Made by a program: the position numbers and the translations under genes. Below the pieces are notes generated by a model. It saw only the letters and a list, made by a program, of their open reading frames with translations. It searched no databases and was not told the DNA's origin. DNA of 64,000 nt from Catenovulum adriaticum (GTDB lineage: Bacteria; Pseudomonadota; Gammaproteobacteria; Enterobacterales; Alteromonadaceae): assembly GCF_026725475.1 (NCBI RefSeq), contig NZ_CP109967.1, forward strand, positions 582,855-646,854, given 5' to 3'. Below, piece by piece: positions 42,720 to 53,249 of the stretch (its first letter is position 1; each line of letters opens with the position of its first letter).

Positions 42720-44741
42720 CTAGGCGTTATTGTTATTATCCGCAGCGTCTGGTTGATAATAACAATAACCAGACATAGATTTTTTAGCGCTATACATCGC
42801 CTTGTCTGCCGCTCTAGTGAGTTCTACTGTGTTTTGACCATCTTGTGGGTAAATACATATTCCAACGCTACAGCTAATTTCAAGCGCAATTCCGCTCGTA
42901 AAATAAGGCTCGGATATGTGTAAATTTATTTTGTCTGCAATCACATGAATGTTGTTAATCTCTTCTAAATCTTCAATAATCACCACAAACTCATCTCCAC
43001 CTAAGCGAGCAATCGTATCATTGTCTCGAATACACAAAATGAGCCGCTGCGCGACTTGTTTTAGCAGCTGATCTCCAACATCGTGCCCGTATTGGTCATT
43101 AACAGGCTTAAATTTATCTAGGTCGATAAATAAAAGTGCGCATTGAGTTTCTAACCGCTGAGCGCGTGTCAAAGCTTGGTTCAAACGATACTGATATAAA
43201 GAACGATTTGCTAATCCGGTTAAATAGTCGTAGTGAGCCATATTTTGAAGCTTTTTTTCAAACACTTTACGTGCGCTAATATCAGTAAAACTCGCCACCA
43301 AATATTCAATGTTACTGACATCATCTTTGGCTGTCGTGATCGCAAGCCGAACTGGAATTAGATGATCGTTTTTATCTAATATATTAGTATCACCAGCCCA
43401 ATGCCCTTTTTCTTTTGTTGAGATTCTAATGTCAGTTTGCAATTGTTCCGTTAGCCCTAAACAACTAAAAAAATGCGAACTCTCTAAAAGTTCGGCTTTA
43501 GAGTAGCTTGTCATTATGCTGTATGCTTGATTTGAATCAACAACATTTTCTTCCAAATCTAAAATGACTAAACCATCACGGCTGCTCTCTAATACGGTTG
43601 CGGCTAAGCGCATTTTTTCTTCCGCCTGCATTTGAACCGTTTGATCAACTAAAACCGCAATGCCTCTGTCAACGTAACCACAAAGCTGCACAGCGCTAAT
43701 ATAAACAGGTATTCGATTGCCACTTTTATCGACAAATACTTTGCTAAAAGGCCGGCAATAGCCATCTTTTCGAATTTCGTCTAATGCACGGGCATCTGTT
43801 GTATAACAGTCAGGTGGCGTCATAGACTTCCAATTTAATTGACCGTTTTGTAATTCTTGCTGGCTATAGCCAACCATTTGTAAAAACGCTTGATTGGCAC
43901 CAGTAATAGAGCCATCTTCTTTCCAATCCAGTATGCCCAATAACTCAGATTGGTATAAGCTTTGATATTTATTTTCAGTAATAACTAAGGCTTTTTCGGT
44001 TTGCTCAAATAAAAATAAAATCCGCCGCGCTAACGCTAAAATACATACAAACAAAATCACTAAAATAATAAAAATTGCATTAGTTGTGGTGGCTTTTACC
44101 CATCGCGCGCCTTCGCCCAATACTGTTGAAAAATCTTTTTCAACTTGCTCCAGTTCCGCATCTAGCGACTGTAATCTATTTAATAGTCTTGGTTTATTCA
44201 ACACCTCCTGATTGAGTTTAGCTTGCTGTATTTGTTGGCCAAAAGCTTTTAGTTCAGCCAATTTTACATCGCCTAAATCCCAATATTTAATTGCTTTTTT
44301 AAGATATTCCATATTTCTAAAATACTTAAAAAAATAAATCATCCCATTAACATCATCAGGATGATTACCCGATTGAATAAAACCATGCCTTGCTTCTACA
44401 AAATTAAACGGTGTTTGCAACATTGCATGCTTGGCAATTTTATCGCCTTCGTTTTTATTTAACTCAGTTAAAAATGCCTGATAGTCTGTTTGATCAGAAT
44501 ACAAAATGTATAAATTTAAATGATAGACTGCTTTTTTTTGCGCTTTCGCCCATAACCCTTCACCGTATACATAACTTCGCACACTATTTAATATCTCAGC
44601 CTGTATTATCCCTAATCCAAACACAAGTATGCTTAACAGCATACTTAAACCAACCAAACCTTTGATTTGAGTTTTCATTTTTAGGCGACCCGTTTTAGGC
44701 CATTGTTTTAGGCTGAAGAACTTAGTAATCAATTTAAACAT
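42720..44741 (-). CDS. membrane PAS-PAS-GGDEF diguanylate cyclase
   Basis: A 673-residue membrane-bound sensor cyclase. A helix at about 28-50 and another at about 220-240 bracket a periplasmic sensor region of about 170 residues that is mostly helical. Two PAS/PAC domains (about 250-375 and 378-500) and a GGDEF domain follow. The domain starts DYLTGLANRSLY and has the active site GGDEF at 581-585, with an RDND inhibitory site at the expected spacing. No EAL domain follows. It would raise cyclic di-GMP in response to an unknown signal. It is monocistronic and convergent with yaeR, with only 8 bp between the stops. Confidence 0.92.
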   Translation of the reverse strand: MFKLITKFFSLKQWPKTGRLKMKTQIKGLVGLSMLLSILVFGLGIIQAEILNSVRSYVYGEGLWAKAQKKAVYHLNLYILYSDQTDYQAFLTELNKNEGDKIAKHAMLQTPFNFVEARHGFIQSGNHPDDVNGMIYFFKYFRNMEYLKKAIKYWDLGDVKLAELKAFGQQIQQAKLNQEVLNKPRLLNRLQSLDAELEQVEKDFSTVLGEGARWVKATTTNAIFIILVILFVCILALARRILFLFEQTEKALVITENKYQSLYQSELLGILDWKEDGSITGANQAFLQMVGYSQQELQNGQLNWKSMTPPDCYTTDARALDEIRKDGYCRPFSKVFVDKSGNRIPVYISAVQLCGYVDRGIAVLVDQTVQMQAEEKMRLAATVLESSRDGLVILDLEENVVDSNQAYSIMTSYSKAELLESSHFFSCLGLTEQLQTDIRISTKEKGHWAGDTNILDKNDHLIPVRLAITTAKDDVSNIEYLVASFTDISARKVFEKKLQNMAHYDYLTGLANRSLYQYRLNQALTRAQRLETQCALLFIDLDKFKPVNDQYGHDVGDQLLKQVAQRLILCIRDNDTIARLGGDEFVVIIEDLEEINNIHVIADKINLHISEPYFTSGIALEISCSVGICIYPQDGQNTVELTRAADKAMYSAKKSMSGYCYYQPDAADNNNNA

Positions 44742-45006
44742 TCGCTTTTGGCCACTACTAAATTAAGAATATGAAAGCGCGCTGTTAACTATTGGATGCA
44801 TTTCGCTAAATAAGATGAATTAATTTTTATTTAGAATTACTTGATTTAACGACAGCTAACAACTTTAATTTTAATACTAGGACAAAATAACAACCTAGCA
44901 CTTGTATTTTTTAAATTTAGCCCAATTATTATAGTTAAGTAACTTATAAAGTTACTAAAATAGCTCCACGCACTAAAGAAAATTCAAAATTGATTAAGGA
45001 TTAACC

Positions 45007-45363
45007 ATGAAAATAAAACTTTCAGGTCACCACGTAGAAATCAGTGATAGTGTAAGAGAACATATTGACGAAAAGTTTGCTAAAATAGCCAGCCATTTCC
45101 CTTCTCTCATTTCAGCCGATGTGATTATAACCAAACAACATGGCGAATTTACTGTCGAATCTATTACAACTTATGAAGGCGCTCGCATCGCAACATCAGG
45201 TTCAGATAGTATAATGTATCCAGCTATTAGCAAATCAGTGAAAAAATTAGATGCCGCCCTTAAACATAGAAAAGGTCAGCTAAAAGGTGATATACATAAA
45301 AAACCAGAGGTCACTACCCCAGAAATTGCACACGAAATTATTCAAGAAATGAATCTAAGCTAA
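45007..45363 (+). CDS. hpf: ribosome hibernation promoting factor (HPF/RaiA family)
   Basis: A 118-residue short-type HPF that binds the small ribosomal subunit in stationary phase. MKIKLSGHHVEISDSVREHIDEKFAKIASHFPSLISADVII and the DAALKHRKGQLKGDIHKK basic helix match the family. The C-terminal extension is short, with none of the dimerising domain of long HPF. AAGGA precedes the ATG. It stands alone rather than beside rpoN, and may be RaiA-like rather than strict HPF. Confidence 0.9.
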   Translation: MKIKLSGHHVEISDSVREHIDEKFAKIASHFPSLISADVIITKQHGEFTVESITTYEGARIATSGSDSIMYPAISKSVKKLDAALKHRKGQLKGDIHKKPEVTTPEIAHEIIQEMNLS

Positions 45364-45382
45364 AACTAACTGTTTAATTTTA

Positions 45383-45428
45383 ACCATAAAAAACGAAGAT
45401 TAACTTTCGTTTTTTATGGTTTTTTACA
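45383..45428 (+). terminator. terminator of hpf
   Basis: A long hairpin, CCATAAAAAACGAA (from 45384) and TTCGTTTTTTATGG (to 45419), followed by TTTTTT. Confidence 0.88.
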
Positions 45429-45554
45429 ATAACCCCTAAACCCGCTTTCAATTGCATAAATGTAGTTAACGAATATTCCCACTGTACCAGTCGAGTTTTG
45501 TTATCGCTCTAAAGCACCCGATGATTTAACTAAAACAACTCGGACCCAATAACG

Positions 45555-46697
45555 ATGCAAAAATTTTCCCCCACACAATTATTCGACGGCCAGCAATTTA
45601 TTAACAACCCAGTGGTCCATGTTGAAAATGGCGTTGTTACAGCCATAGAAACTAACCAAAATTCATCTTCAGCAACTCAACTTAACGGTTTGCTTGCACC
45701 CGGTTTTATTGATACCCAAGTCAATGGTGGCGGCGGCTTATTGTTTAACAACGCGCCTGAGTTAACGACATTAATTGCGATGAGTTATGCCCATAGCCAA
45801 TTTGGCAGCACAGCTATTATACCCACATTAATTACTGATGATATTCAAGTAATGCTAAAAGCCGCAGACTCAGTATCGCAAGCGATTGCACAATCAGTAC
45901 CGGGCATATTAGGTATCCATTTTGAAGGGCCTCATTTATCGCAACCAAAAAAAGGCGTTCATCCAGCTCAATATATTAGAGAAATATCAGCCGCGGAATG
46001 GTCTATTTTTGAGCGTCAAGATTTAGGCATAAAAATGATAACACTGGCGCCAGAGCAAGTATCTAGCGAGTCAATTACACGCTTAAAAACTCTAGGTTGG
46101 ATTGTCTGTTTAGGGCATTCAAATGCAAGCTTTCAAGAAACACAAACGGCTATAGCAGCTGGTGCAAGCGGATTTACTCATTTATTTAACGCCATGTCAG
46201 CATTAACCAGCCGAGAGCCAGGTATGGTTGGCGCAGCGCTCGTGGAAGATGAAGCTTACTGTGGTATTATTATTGATCACCATCATGTACACCCTGCTGT
46301 GGTTAATATGGCCTACCGGCTAAAAACAGCTGAAAAACTCGTCTTAGTAACTGATGCAATGGCATTAATCGGCAGTGAGCAAACAAAGTTTGAATTATTC
46401 GGAGAAAAAATCACCTTACAGCAAGATAAATTAACGATTTCAACAGGGCAACTTGCAGGCTCTCATTTATCAATGCAACAAGCTGTAAAAAACTGCGTTC
46501 AAGATTTAAAACTACCTTTAAATGATGTACTCAAAATGGCTAGTTTAACGCCTGCTCAATGGCTAAAGAAAGCGCCTGAGTTAGGTTGCATTAAGGTAGG
46601 CAGCAAAGCTAACTGGGTGTTGTTAGATGACAATTTAACGGTATGCGAAACTTGGTTAAATGGTTGTCGCCGTAGCAAAGCTTTTAATCGGTATTAG
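45555..46697 (+). CDS. nagA: N-acetylglucosamine-6-phosphate deacetylase
   Basis: A 380-residue amidohydrolase that removes acetate from GlcNAc-6-phosphate in amino-sugar catabolism and wall recycling. Metal and catalytic motifs are in order: GFIDTQVNGGGG, the HFEGPHLS glutamate, GHSNAS, FTHLFNAMSAL, IIDHHHVHP and the catalytic Asp in LVTDAMALIG. Length is standard. No nagB, nagK or transporter is next to it; it is a single gene with a weak ribosome site. Confidence 0.95.
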   Translation: MQKFSPTQLFDGQQFINNPVVHVENGVVTAIETNQNSSSATQLNGLLAPGFIDTQVNGGGGLLFNNAPELTTLIAMSYAHSQFGSTAIIPTLITDDIQVMLKAADSVSQAIAQSVPGILGIHFEGPHLSQPKKGVHPAQYIREISAAEWSIFERQDLGIKMITLAPEQVSSESITRLKTLGWIVCLGHSNASFQETQTAIAAGASGFTHLFNAMSALTSREPGMVGAALVEDEAYCGIIIDHHHVHPAVVNMAYRLKTAEKLVLVTDAMALIGSEQTKFELFGEKITLQQDKLTISTGQLAGSHLSMQQAVKNCVQDLKLPLNDVLKMASLTPAQWLKKAPELGCIKVGSKANWVLLDDNLTVCETWLNGCRRSKAFNRY

Positions 46698-46770
46698 CCA
46701 ATTCGTAATTTATTTATTGATTAATAAGCAGGCAACGCGAGCTTAGCCAGCGTTACCTATTCGGTCTAAA

Positions 46771-47766
46771 TTATAACTTTAAATCTAACGCCAACAATTG
46801 CTGATGTGCCGTAATGTAAAGTCGAGATTGTTCTGTATTAAATGCTAAATTAGCCGCTATACTTGGCAGTTTAATTTTAGCTAATAAAGTCGCCTCGGCA
46901 TCAAATAACCAAATGCCTTCAGGCCCTGTCGCAAAAATAACACCAGACTGATGCATTTTTAATCCATCAGGCAAACCTTGAGCTGCATCTAAAACGGGCT
47001 GAGTTTGATAAAACAATTTTTTATTGGTTAATTGGCCATCAGGTTTAACATCATATTGATACCAAGCAGGGTGGTTGGGATCTGAGACAGCAACATATAA
47101 ATGGCGCTGATCATTTGATAGTGTAATGCCGTTTGGGTATTTTAAGTTGTCATCCTGCAAATTCAGAAATCCACCTGAAGTAAGTGCATACACACCTTGA
47201 AATAATAGTTCTTTCTTAGGATCGTCTAACTGCTTTGGTAGCCCGTAAGGGGGATCGGTAAAATACAAAGTGCCGTTATCATGCAAAGTAACATCATTTG
47301 GGCTATTTAATTTTTTGCCTCGATAATCCGCTGATAAGGTTTGATAGTTAGCTTCTGGCGTTAATAAATCGGCATTCATTTTAACAACATGGCGACGTCT
47401 TGATTGCATTAAAATAAGTTGGTCTTGGTGATCAATCAACAAACCATTTGAGTAACCACTATCTGATAAATATTCAGATACGCCTTTACCTACTTGATAT
47501 TTAAATACTTTATGATTTGGTATGTCTGAAAATAATAAAAATTGGTGTGTATCAGACCAAACCGGCCCCTCAACCCAACTAAATCCTGTTTCTAACACTT
47601 TAATGCCGGCATTAATATCCAGTACGTTTAGTGCTTTTTGATGATAAATTTCATAAATTCCTTGCTTAAGTGGAGGCTGCATTTTGTCACTGTTTGAACA
47701 AGCAATTAAAAAGCCGATAGCGAGTAAAATAATACTCGCTTTTGCCCCTAACCTATTTTTTTTCAT
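46771..47766 (-). CDS. SMP-30/gluconolactonase-like lipoprotein
   Basis: The start at ATG 47766 gives 331 residues beginning MKKNRLGAKASIILLAIGFLIACS, a lipoprotein signal with lipobox LIAC; an upstream ATG at 47817 would bury it. The mature part is a six-bladed propeller of the SMP-30/LRE family, with WVEGPVW, YSNGLLIDHQDQLIL, LNSPNDVTLHDNGTLYFTDPPYGL and YPNGITLSNDQRHLYVAVSD, including the metal-binding Glu and Asn residues. It would open a sugar lactone. It overlaps the end of the upstream GH50 gene by 14 bp, so it is translated from the same transcript and may process products of agar breakdown. Confidence 0.88.
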   Translation of the reverse strand: MKKNRLGAKASIILLAIGFLIACSNSDKMQPPLKQGIYEIYHQKALNVLDINAGIKVLETGFSWVEGPVWSDTHQFLLFSDIPNHKVFKYQVGKGVSEYLSDSGYSNGLLIDHQDQLILMQSRRRHVVKMNADLLTPEANYQTLSADYRGKKLNSPNDVTLHDNGTLYFTDPPYGLPKQLDDPKKELLFQGVYALTSGGFLNLQDDNLKYPNGITLSNDQRHLYVAVSDPNHPAWYQYDVKPDGQLTNKKLFYQTQPVLDAAQGLPDGLKMHQSGVIFATGPEGIWLFDAEATLLAKIKLPSIAANLAFNTEQSRLYITAHQQLLALDLKL

Positions 47767-50089
47767 TTTGCTTAAACCTACGTTGATAAATTTGTTTATT
47801 AACGGTTTTGGCTGCATCTACCAAAGGCTGATACGGAATGTCTGTCACACTGACAAAACCGACATTATAATTTTCACCGTCATACGCTCTACCTGTTAAT
47901 GGCGAATCGATATATTGAAACCAATGTGCCCCCACCAAATAAGGATTATCGATCACACTATACAAATACGCTTGATATTTTTTACCCCGATCAGCTTGTG
48001 ATTCGGCGTGAATTAAACCCGGATTTAACAGCCCAGAATCTAAAGCGCCATTATGAAATTCACCGATAATACTCGGTTTATCTATCGCTTCTAAAAAGTC
48101 CCAATGCTTTTTATGGATCACTTCTTTATAGTAGTTATAACTCACCACATCTGCATATTCAGCGGCAGAAGCGCGAACCTCTGGCGTCATCCCCCAATCC
48201 GCAAATCTAACGCCCATATATAAATGATTTGGTAGATGCGTTTTAACCGCACCGCGAACAACCGCAAAATATTGATCGCTGTAATGGCGTGATAAATCAG
48301 ATAAATCTTTTTCTACATTTGCATTAAATTGGGTTAGCTTTACGCCTTTTTCAAAGGCTTGCCAAGATTGAATTTGTGTCCCCCATGCTTGATTTAAAGC
48401 AGTAACATTTTGATACTTTGCTTTTATCAACTGGGTAAATTCAGCTTTTGTTGGGCTCGTTTTACCATTCATTGCCAGCCCGTTAATCGCAATACCGTAA
48501 CGGCTTTGAATAGAGCCTTCTGAGCCCCAGCTTTTTTCATTATCAATAAAAATGCCTACACACCAAGGACTGTTTTGTACCTCTGAAGCAATTTTTTTAG
48601 CTGTGACTAACGCTCTTTGTTTAAAAACAGGATCAAAAGGATCAGGTAACGGACTCCAATAATCATTGCCGCTGGTAATGGTTTTAAAATCACCAATAAT
48701 CCAACCATTTGCGAAATATGGAATTCTGTCTAATTGGTAATAACTCGGATCAACCCAATTCCCAAATGAGGTAAACCCCCAAGTTAACATGCGATCGACC
48801 GTGGTTTCACGCCACTTTTTCAAATAAACGTTGGGATCATGGCTTTGATATTTACGCGCTAAATTAGCGCGGTAAAAACTATAAGTTTCACCTTTTTCAA
48901 CCGCACCCGTGTGCACTTCTCGTCGATAGCCAAAATGTTTACCAAGTGGCTCATCATAATCCGGTAACCAGTTAAACATATTTGCGCGTAACTCTGACGA
49001 TACATACCGGCTTGGCCATGCCGATTTAGGCGCTGTATTTAAACCTAAAGAGTCTTCAGGGGTAAAATCACCGGCTGAACGAGGAGTAATATAGTTAGAG
49101 TCAAAATCGTACCCTGTGATGGTAGAAGTATTCGCCATGCGTACATTTGCGATACCATTTGAAAAGAACAAATACCCCTGAGGGTCAACTAACGTCCACT
49201 TTCCTTGATATTTTTGTGTTCTAAAATAACCTGTGGCTTCAAGTTGTGGACCGTCCTTCCAACCACTAAATTTAGATCGACCAGCAAGTGGACGATCAAT
49301 TAGCTGCGATTGCTCTTTAGCTGATATGGCACGTAATGCTTCAGTTGAGTCAATTTTGTTAACAAAGTCGACTTTGTCATTTTGACCAAACTTATCCACT
49401 AATCCAGCTAAATAAGCTTTATCAACGTCTTTAGGAGTAATGAGTCTTAAGTTGTCTAAAAAGATCTGTTTATCTTCAACTACGCCCCGCACGTTGAATA
49501 CAATGCTTTCAACTTGAGTTAAATCAATATTTTTTACCCCCCAACGCCAAATTACAGGGGTATAATCAGTCTGCCAAGTGTTCGGGTTTGAACGAATGCC
49601 TGTTTCAATGTCTAAATCATCGCCTTTTAATTCAATAAAATAGGTTTTATCAGACTTAGCTGAGACCACAACACTGCGATTATGAGTTTGACCACTGGTA
49701 TCTTTTACGGTGACATAAAAATGGATAGAATCCGATTTAGGGTTTTCAATGTCTAATGCAAATGCAAATTTGCCCATATCAGCCCAATTCCAAGGTGTAT
49801 CAGGTTTAAACTCAAATCCAGAGACATAATGGTCAACTGAATTGAGATCTATCTGAATTTTATGGTTTTGTTTATCTTTTACGATTTTGGCATCAGCCTG
49901 ATCCATCTTTAACATCGTGGGTATTTTATTGTCTGAATCTAAGCGTTCAAAATCCAATAGCATCGTTTCTGCAGATGAGTTTTCTGATGATGTCTGTGAT
50001 TCTGTTTGCTCAGAATCGACACACGCATTTAAGCTTGCCATAAACAATAAGGCGCTATAAATTTGATTGTATTTCATGGTTATATCCAA
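47753..50089 (-). CDS. GH50 beta-agarase-type lipoprotein (copy 1)
   Basis: A 778-residue enzyme of family GH50, which cleaves beta-1,4 bonds of agarose or neoagaro-oligosaccharides. The N-terminus is a lipoprotein-like signal (IYSALLFMASLNAC). A carbohydrate-binding jelly-roll-like region (about 45-215) precedes the catalytic (alpha/beta)8 domain. The catalytic domain has GYFRTQKYQGKWTLVDPQGYLFFS and WGFTSFGNWVDPSYY, the likely acid/base Glu518 in FIDNEKSWG and the likely nucleophile Glu677 in IIGEFHNGA. A partner copy lies at 55667-58033. It is divergent from the TonB receptor. Whether it is endo- or exo-acting is not shown. Confidence 0.93.
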   Translation of the reverse strand: MDITMKYNQIYSALLFMASLNACVDSEQTESQTSSENSSAETMLLDFERLDSDNKIPTMLKMDQADAKIVKDKQNHKIQIDLNSVDHYVSGFEFKPDTPWNWADMGKFAFALDIENPKSDSIHFYVTVKDTSGQTHNRSVVVSAKSDKTYFIELKGDDLDIETGIRSNPNTWQTDYTPVIWRWGVKNIDLTQVESIVFNVRGVVEDKQIFLDNLRLITPKDVDKAYLAGLVDKFGQNDKVDFVNKIDSTEALRAISAKEQSQLIDRPLAGRSKFSGWKDGPQLEATGYFRTQKYQGKWTLVDPQGYLFFSNGIANVRMANTSTITGYDFDSNYITPRSAGDFTPEDSLGLNTAPKSAWPSRYVSSELRANMFNWLPDYDEPLGKHFGYRREVHTGAVEKGETYSFYRANLARKYQSHDPNVYLKKWRETTVDRMLTWGFTSFGNWVDPSYYQLDRIPYFANGWIIGDFKTITSGNDYWSPLPDPFDPVFKQRALVTAKKIASEVQNSPWCVGIFIDNEKSWGSEGSIQSRYGIAINGLAMNGKTSPTKAEFTQLIKAKYQNVTALNQAWGTQIQSWQAFEKGVKLTQFNANVEKDLSDLSRHYSDQYFAVVRGAVKTHLPNHLYMGVRFADWGMTPEVRASAAEYADVVSYNYYKEVIHKKHWDFLEAIDKPSIIGEFHNGALDSGLLNPGLIHAESQADRGKKYQAYLYSVIDNPYLVGAHWFQYIDSPLTGRAYDGENYNVGFVSVTDIPYQPLVDAAKTVNKQIYQRRFKQNEKK

Positions 50090-50271
50090 CCTGTAATAAT
50101 ATGTGTTTTCTCTTTATAAATGACGTGCATATTCAACTCACTATTGAATTTCGCCTTGTCCGTCAATATTAGGCCCTTTGAGTTGCACAATTTTGCCAAT
50201 AACAATCCAGCCAAATACCACACAAACAAACTAAGCCAACACAAACCAACACAATCCATTATTCATATTTC

Positions 50272-50330
50272 ATTGTCAACAATTAACTTGACTAGCATCT
50301 AGCTTGTATATAGATTGTAAATTGTTAGCA
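50272..50330. promoter_or_regulatory. divergent promoter region of GH50 copy 1 and the TonB receptor, with a palindromic operator
   Basis: ATTGTCAACAAT at 50272-50283 is one base from the perfect palindrome ATTGTTAACAAT found before the second GH50 gene. A possible promoter TTGACT-N17-TAGATT (50288-50316) faces the TonB receptor gene. ATTGTTAGCA at 50321 is a weaker half copy. Confidence 0.45.
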
Positions 50331-50383
50331 CTCTAATTTAAGTGGTATAGGGTAAATATATACAACTAATAAAAGGTGAGACA

Positions 50384-53161
50384 ATGATCAGCAATAGGTT
50401 CAAGTTAAACTCAGTATTGATGACTATTCTGGCCGCTTCAAGTGGTCAACTTAATGCTCAAACCCAAGAAGGAGCCGAAACAGAAGTTATAAACGTAAAA
50501 GGCATTAGAAGCTCACTAAGTAAAGCGACATCAATTAAGCGAGATTCATTTGGTGTAGTCGATGCCATATCCGCTGAAGATATAGGTAAGTTTCCGGATA
50601 CTAATTTAGCTGAGTCATTACAACGTATTACAGGGGTTTCAATTGACCGTTCAAACAATGAAGGTAACCAAGTTACCGTTCGAGGGTTTGGGCCAAGTTT
50701 TAATTTAGTGACCTTAAACAATCGCCAAATGCCTAATTCTTCGGCATTAGAAGATGCCGGTATCGATCGAAGCTTTAATTTCAAAGAAATTGCAGCTGAA
50801 ACGGTATCAAGCGTCGAAGTATATAAAACAGGTAAAGCCAATGTGAGTTCAGGTGGGATTGGCGCAACCATTAATATTAAAACGGCAAGGCCGTTTGACA
50901 GACCTGGATTTAATGCCCATGCCAGTGTAAAAGCTGTAATGGATACCAGTGTGGATGACGGCACAGGTAACAAAGTTACGCCTGAAATATCAGGCTCAAT
51001 TAGCAATACATTTTTAGACGAAAAATTAGGGTTATTAGTCTCAGCTTCACACTCTAAGCGGGATAGTCATACCGACCGAATTGGGACCCAAAATGGTTGG
51101 AGCCGAAATTTTCCAAGCTTTGCCGACGGCTCTTCACCTGATACCAGTGCCATCAACACAGACAATAATCCTACTGCTGAAACTTGGAAAGTGCCAACCG
51201 TTGATCTTGATAATTCAGATACTGAACGTGAACGCCAAAATGCACAATTAGTATTGCAGTACGCCCTAACCGACTCTTTGATTGCCACGGCTGATTACAC
51301 TATGTCTAGGTTTGACGAAAAAACCAATATGAATCGAATGAGTTTCTGGTTTGATAATGTGCAATCTGGCACGGCTGATGTTAACGGCACCATAATAAAT
51401 CCAAGCCGAGCCAACGATGAACTTAATTTTTGGGCATGGCAGTATGCATTTAAAACCGAAAATGATTCTTACGGGTTAAATTTAGAATGGTTGGCAACTG
51501 ATACCTTAAAGTTTGAGTTAGATATGCACGACTCTACTTCTCACTCAAACCCGGGGGCTCTACCTGCTGAACGTTTAGCTAATCTAGCGAATATAAAGTT
51601 ACCCGATGGCTCTGGTGTAGATATTGCCGCGGATTTTACAGGCGATACGCCCAGCGTGACTTACGATGACTCAGCGTTATCAGGCGGCGCATATGAATTA
51701 TCGAATATTCGCGCTGATTTATATCAAGAGCGAGGTTATGAAATTGAAAATAATATTCAACAAATTCAATTAAACGGTAGTTGGGAAAACGCAGGGAGTG
51801 ATGGCTTAAGAGCGATTAATTTTGGGATTGCTCATACGGGTTATAAAGTTGATACCACTAAAATTACCAGTGCCAACTTTGCTTTGCATCCAGGCGGCAT
51901 GGATGTCTCTAGCTTAGATTTTTCACTGATGCCTGGTGGTATCGGGTTTGAGCATATCCCTAAATACTCAGCGATAGAGTTTATTGATCTGGTTAAAGAG
52001 CAAGATTTATTTATTGACGCCAATATTGATTTAAACGGGATAGAAGAAGAGACATTGGCGTATTATATCTCTGTTGATTTTGAATCTGAATTTAATGATA
52101 TGGACTTCAAAGCCAATGTGGGAATGAGGTACGAAAACACAGATGTTTCCTCGTATACCGTTGCCAACCCTGTTACCGGGTTTAACTGGATTTCAGATTT
52201 AGAAATGTCAAAAATATTTGCCGAGGAAGCAACCTCAAATGAGCTTACCGGTGATTATAAATATTATCTGCCAAATATGGATTTTAGCTTGAGTATCCGT
52301 CCTGAATTAGTGGCTAGATTATCATATAGTACAACCATTTCTCGAAGTGATATTGGTGCAATGTTCCCATCAACGGCGCTCAATAATCACTTTTCAACCG
52401 GCCCGTTTAGAGCCTCTCAGGGTAACCCAAATTTGTTGCCTTACGAGTCTCGAAACTTAGATTTATCACTTGAGTGGTATTACAGTGATACCAGCTACAT
52501 GTCGGTTGGCCATTTTAGAAAGCAAGTTGATAATTTTATCGCCACAGATCAGGAAGAAAAAATTATTGAAGGTCCAAATGGCCCACTAACAAACCCAAGC
52601 GTTAACCCAAGAGGCAACTGCCCAGAAGGAACTACAAGTGAACCAGTGGAAGCCTGTACCTCACAGCCTGGCGATCCGGCCATTGTTTGGGAAGTCACCA
52701 CCCCTCAAAATTTAGATGCAACTGAAGTAGATGGCTGGGAGTTTAATATCCAACATATGTTCGGTGATTCTGGATTTGGTACTATTGCCAACTACACTTT
52801 AGTTCAAAGCTCTGATGAATATGAAGTTTTTAACTTAAATAATGACTTTGCACTAACAGGGTTAAGTGACTCTGCTAACTTAGTTGGCTTTTATGAACAA
52901 GATAATTATTCGGTGCGAATTGCTTACAATTGGCGTGACAAATTTTTATTAGCTGGGGGTACTGAGCCAACGTTTACCGAGGCTTATGAGCAAATTGATA
53001 TTTCAGCTAATTACGATATTAATGAAACCGTCTCTGTCTTTGTGGATGGCATTAATATTACTGGCGAAAATGCACGCCGCCATGGCCGCTTTGCTAATCA
53101 GCTTATCGATTTAGAAAAATACGGTGCTCGTTATAATGTTGGGGTAAGAGCTAAATTTTAA
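50384..53161 (+). CDS. TonB-dependent outer-membrane receptor (Caulobacter-type)
   Basis: A 925-residue receptor for energised uptake of oligosaccharides, probably agar-derived. A signal peptide (cleavage near LNAQ, residue 25) is followed by a plug domain with IRSSLSKATSIKRDSFGVVDAISAEDIGKFPDTNLAESLQRITGV and VRGFGPSFNLVTLNNRQMP, the form usual for polysaccharide receptors in Caulobacter and Alteromonadales. A 22-strand barrel follows and ends in NVGVRAKF with the terminal Phe. AAAGGTGAG precedes the ATG. It is the centre of a cluster of two GH50 enzymes, a tryptophan-halogenase-like protein and SapC. Confidence 0.95.
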   Translation: MISNRFKLNSVLMTILAASSGQLNAQTQEGAETEVINVKGIRSSLSKATSIKRDSFGVVDAISAEDIGKFPDTNLAESLQRITGVSIDRSNNEGNQVTVRGFGPSFNLVTLNNRQMPNSSALEDAGIDRSFNFKEIAAETVSSVEVYKTGKANVSSGGIGATINIKTARPFDRPGFNAHASVKAVMDTSVDDGTGNKVTPEISGSISNTFLDEKLGLLVSASHSKRDSHTDRIGTQNGWSRNFPSFADGSSPDTSAINTDNNPTAETWKVPTVDLDNSDTERERQNAQLVLQYALTDSLIATADYTMSRFDEKTNMNRMSFWFDNVQSGTADVNGTIINPSRANDELNFWAWQYAFKTENDSYGLNLEWLATDTLKFELDMHDSTSHSNPGALPAERLANLANIKLPDGSGVDIAADFTGDTPSVTYDDSALSGGAYELSNIRADLYQERGYEIENNIQQIQLNGSWENAGSDGLRAINFGIAHTGYKVDTTKITSANFALHPGGMDVSSLDFSLMPGGIGFEHIPKYSAIEFIDLVKEQDLFIDANIDLNGIEEETLAYYISVDFESEFNDMDFKANVGMRYENTDVSSYTVANPVTGFNWISDLEMSKIFAEEATSNELTGDYKYYLPNMDFSLSIRPELVARLSYSTTISRSDIGAMFPSTALNNHFSTGPFRASQGNPNLLPYESRNLDLSLEWYYSDTSYMSVGHFRKQVDNFIATDQEEKIIEGPNGPLTNPSVNPRGNCPEGTTSEPVEACTSQPGDPAIVWEVTTPQNLDATEVDGWEFNIQHMFGDSGFGTIANYTLVQSSDEYEVFNLNNDFALTGLSDSANLVGFYEQDNYSVRIAYNWRDKFLLAGGTEPTFTEAYEQIDISANYDINETVSVFVDGINITGENARRHGRFANQLIDLEKYGARYNVGVRAKF

Positions 53162-53194
53162 GCTAAGCTCCAAAAAACAAAAAGGTGTATCAAT

Positions 53195-53234
53195 AAAGCC
53201 AGCAGCCAGTTCTGCTGGTTTTTTATTTTTTAAT
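53195..53234 (+). terminator. terminator of the TonB receptor gene
   Basis: A hairpin with arms CCAGCAG and CTGCTGG around a short loop, followed by TTTTTTATTTTTT. It lies between the receptor and the halogenase-like gene and could reduce rather than abolish read-through. Confidence 0.85.
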
Positions 53235-53249
53235 AATCAGGAGCAAAGG

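Noticed and set aside
46719..46765. AGGCAACGC/GCGTTACCT hairpin after nagA as a terminator
   Set aside because: The stem is short with one mismatch and no T-run follows on either strand.
50325..50333. TTAGCACTC, identical to a CIRCE half-site, upstream of the TonB receptor
   Set aside because: There is no GAGTGCTAA partner at the required spacing; a lone 9-mer is expected by chance in a window this size.
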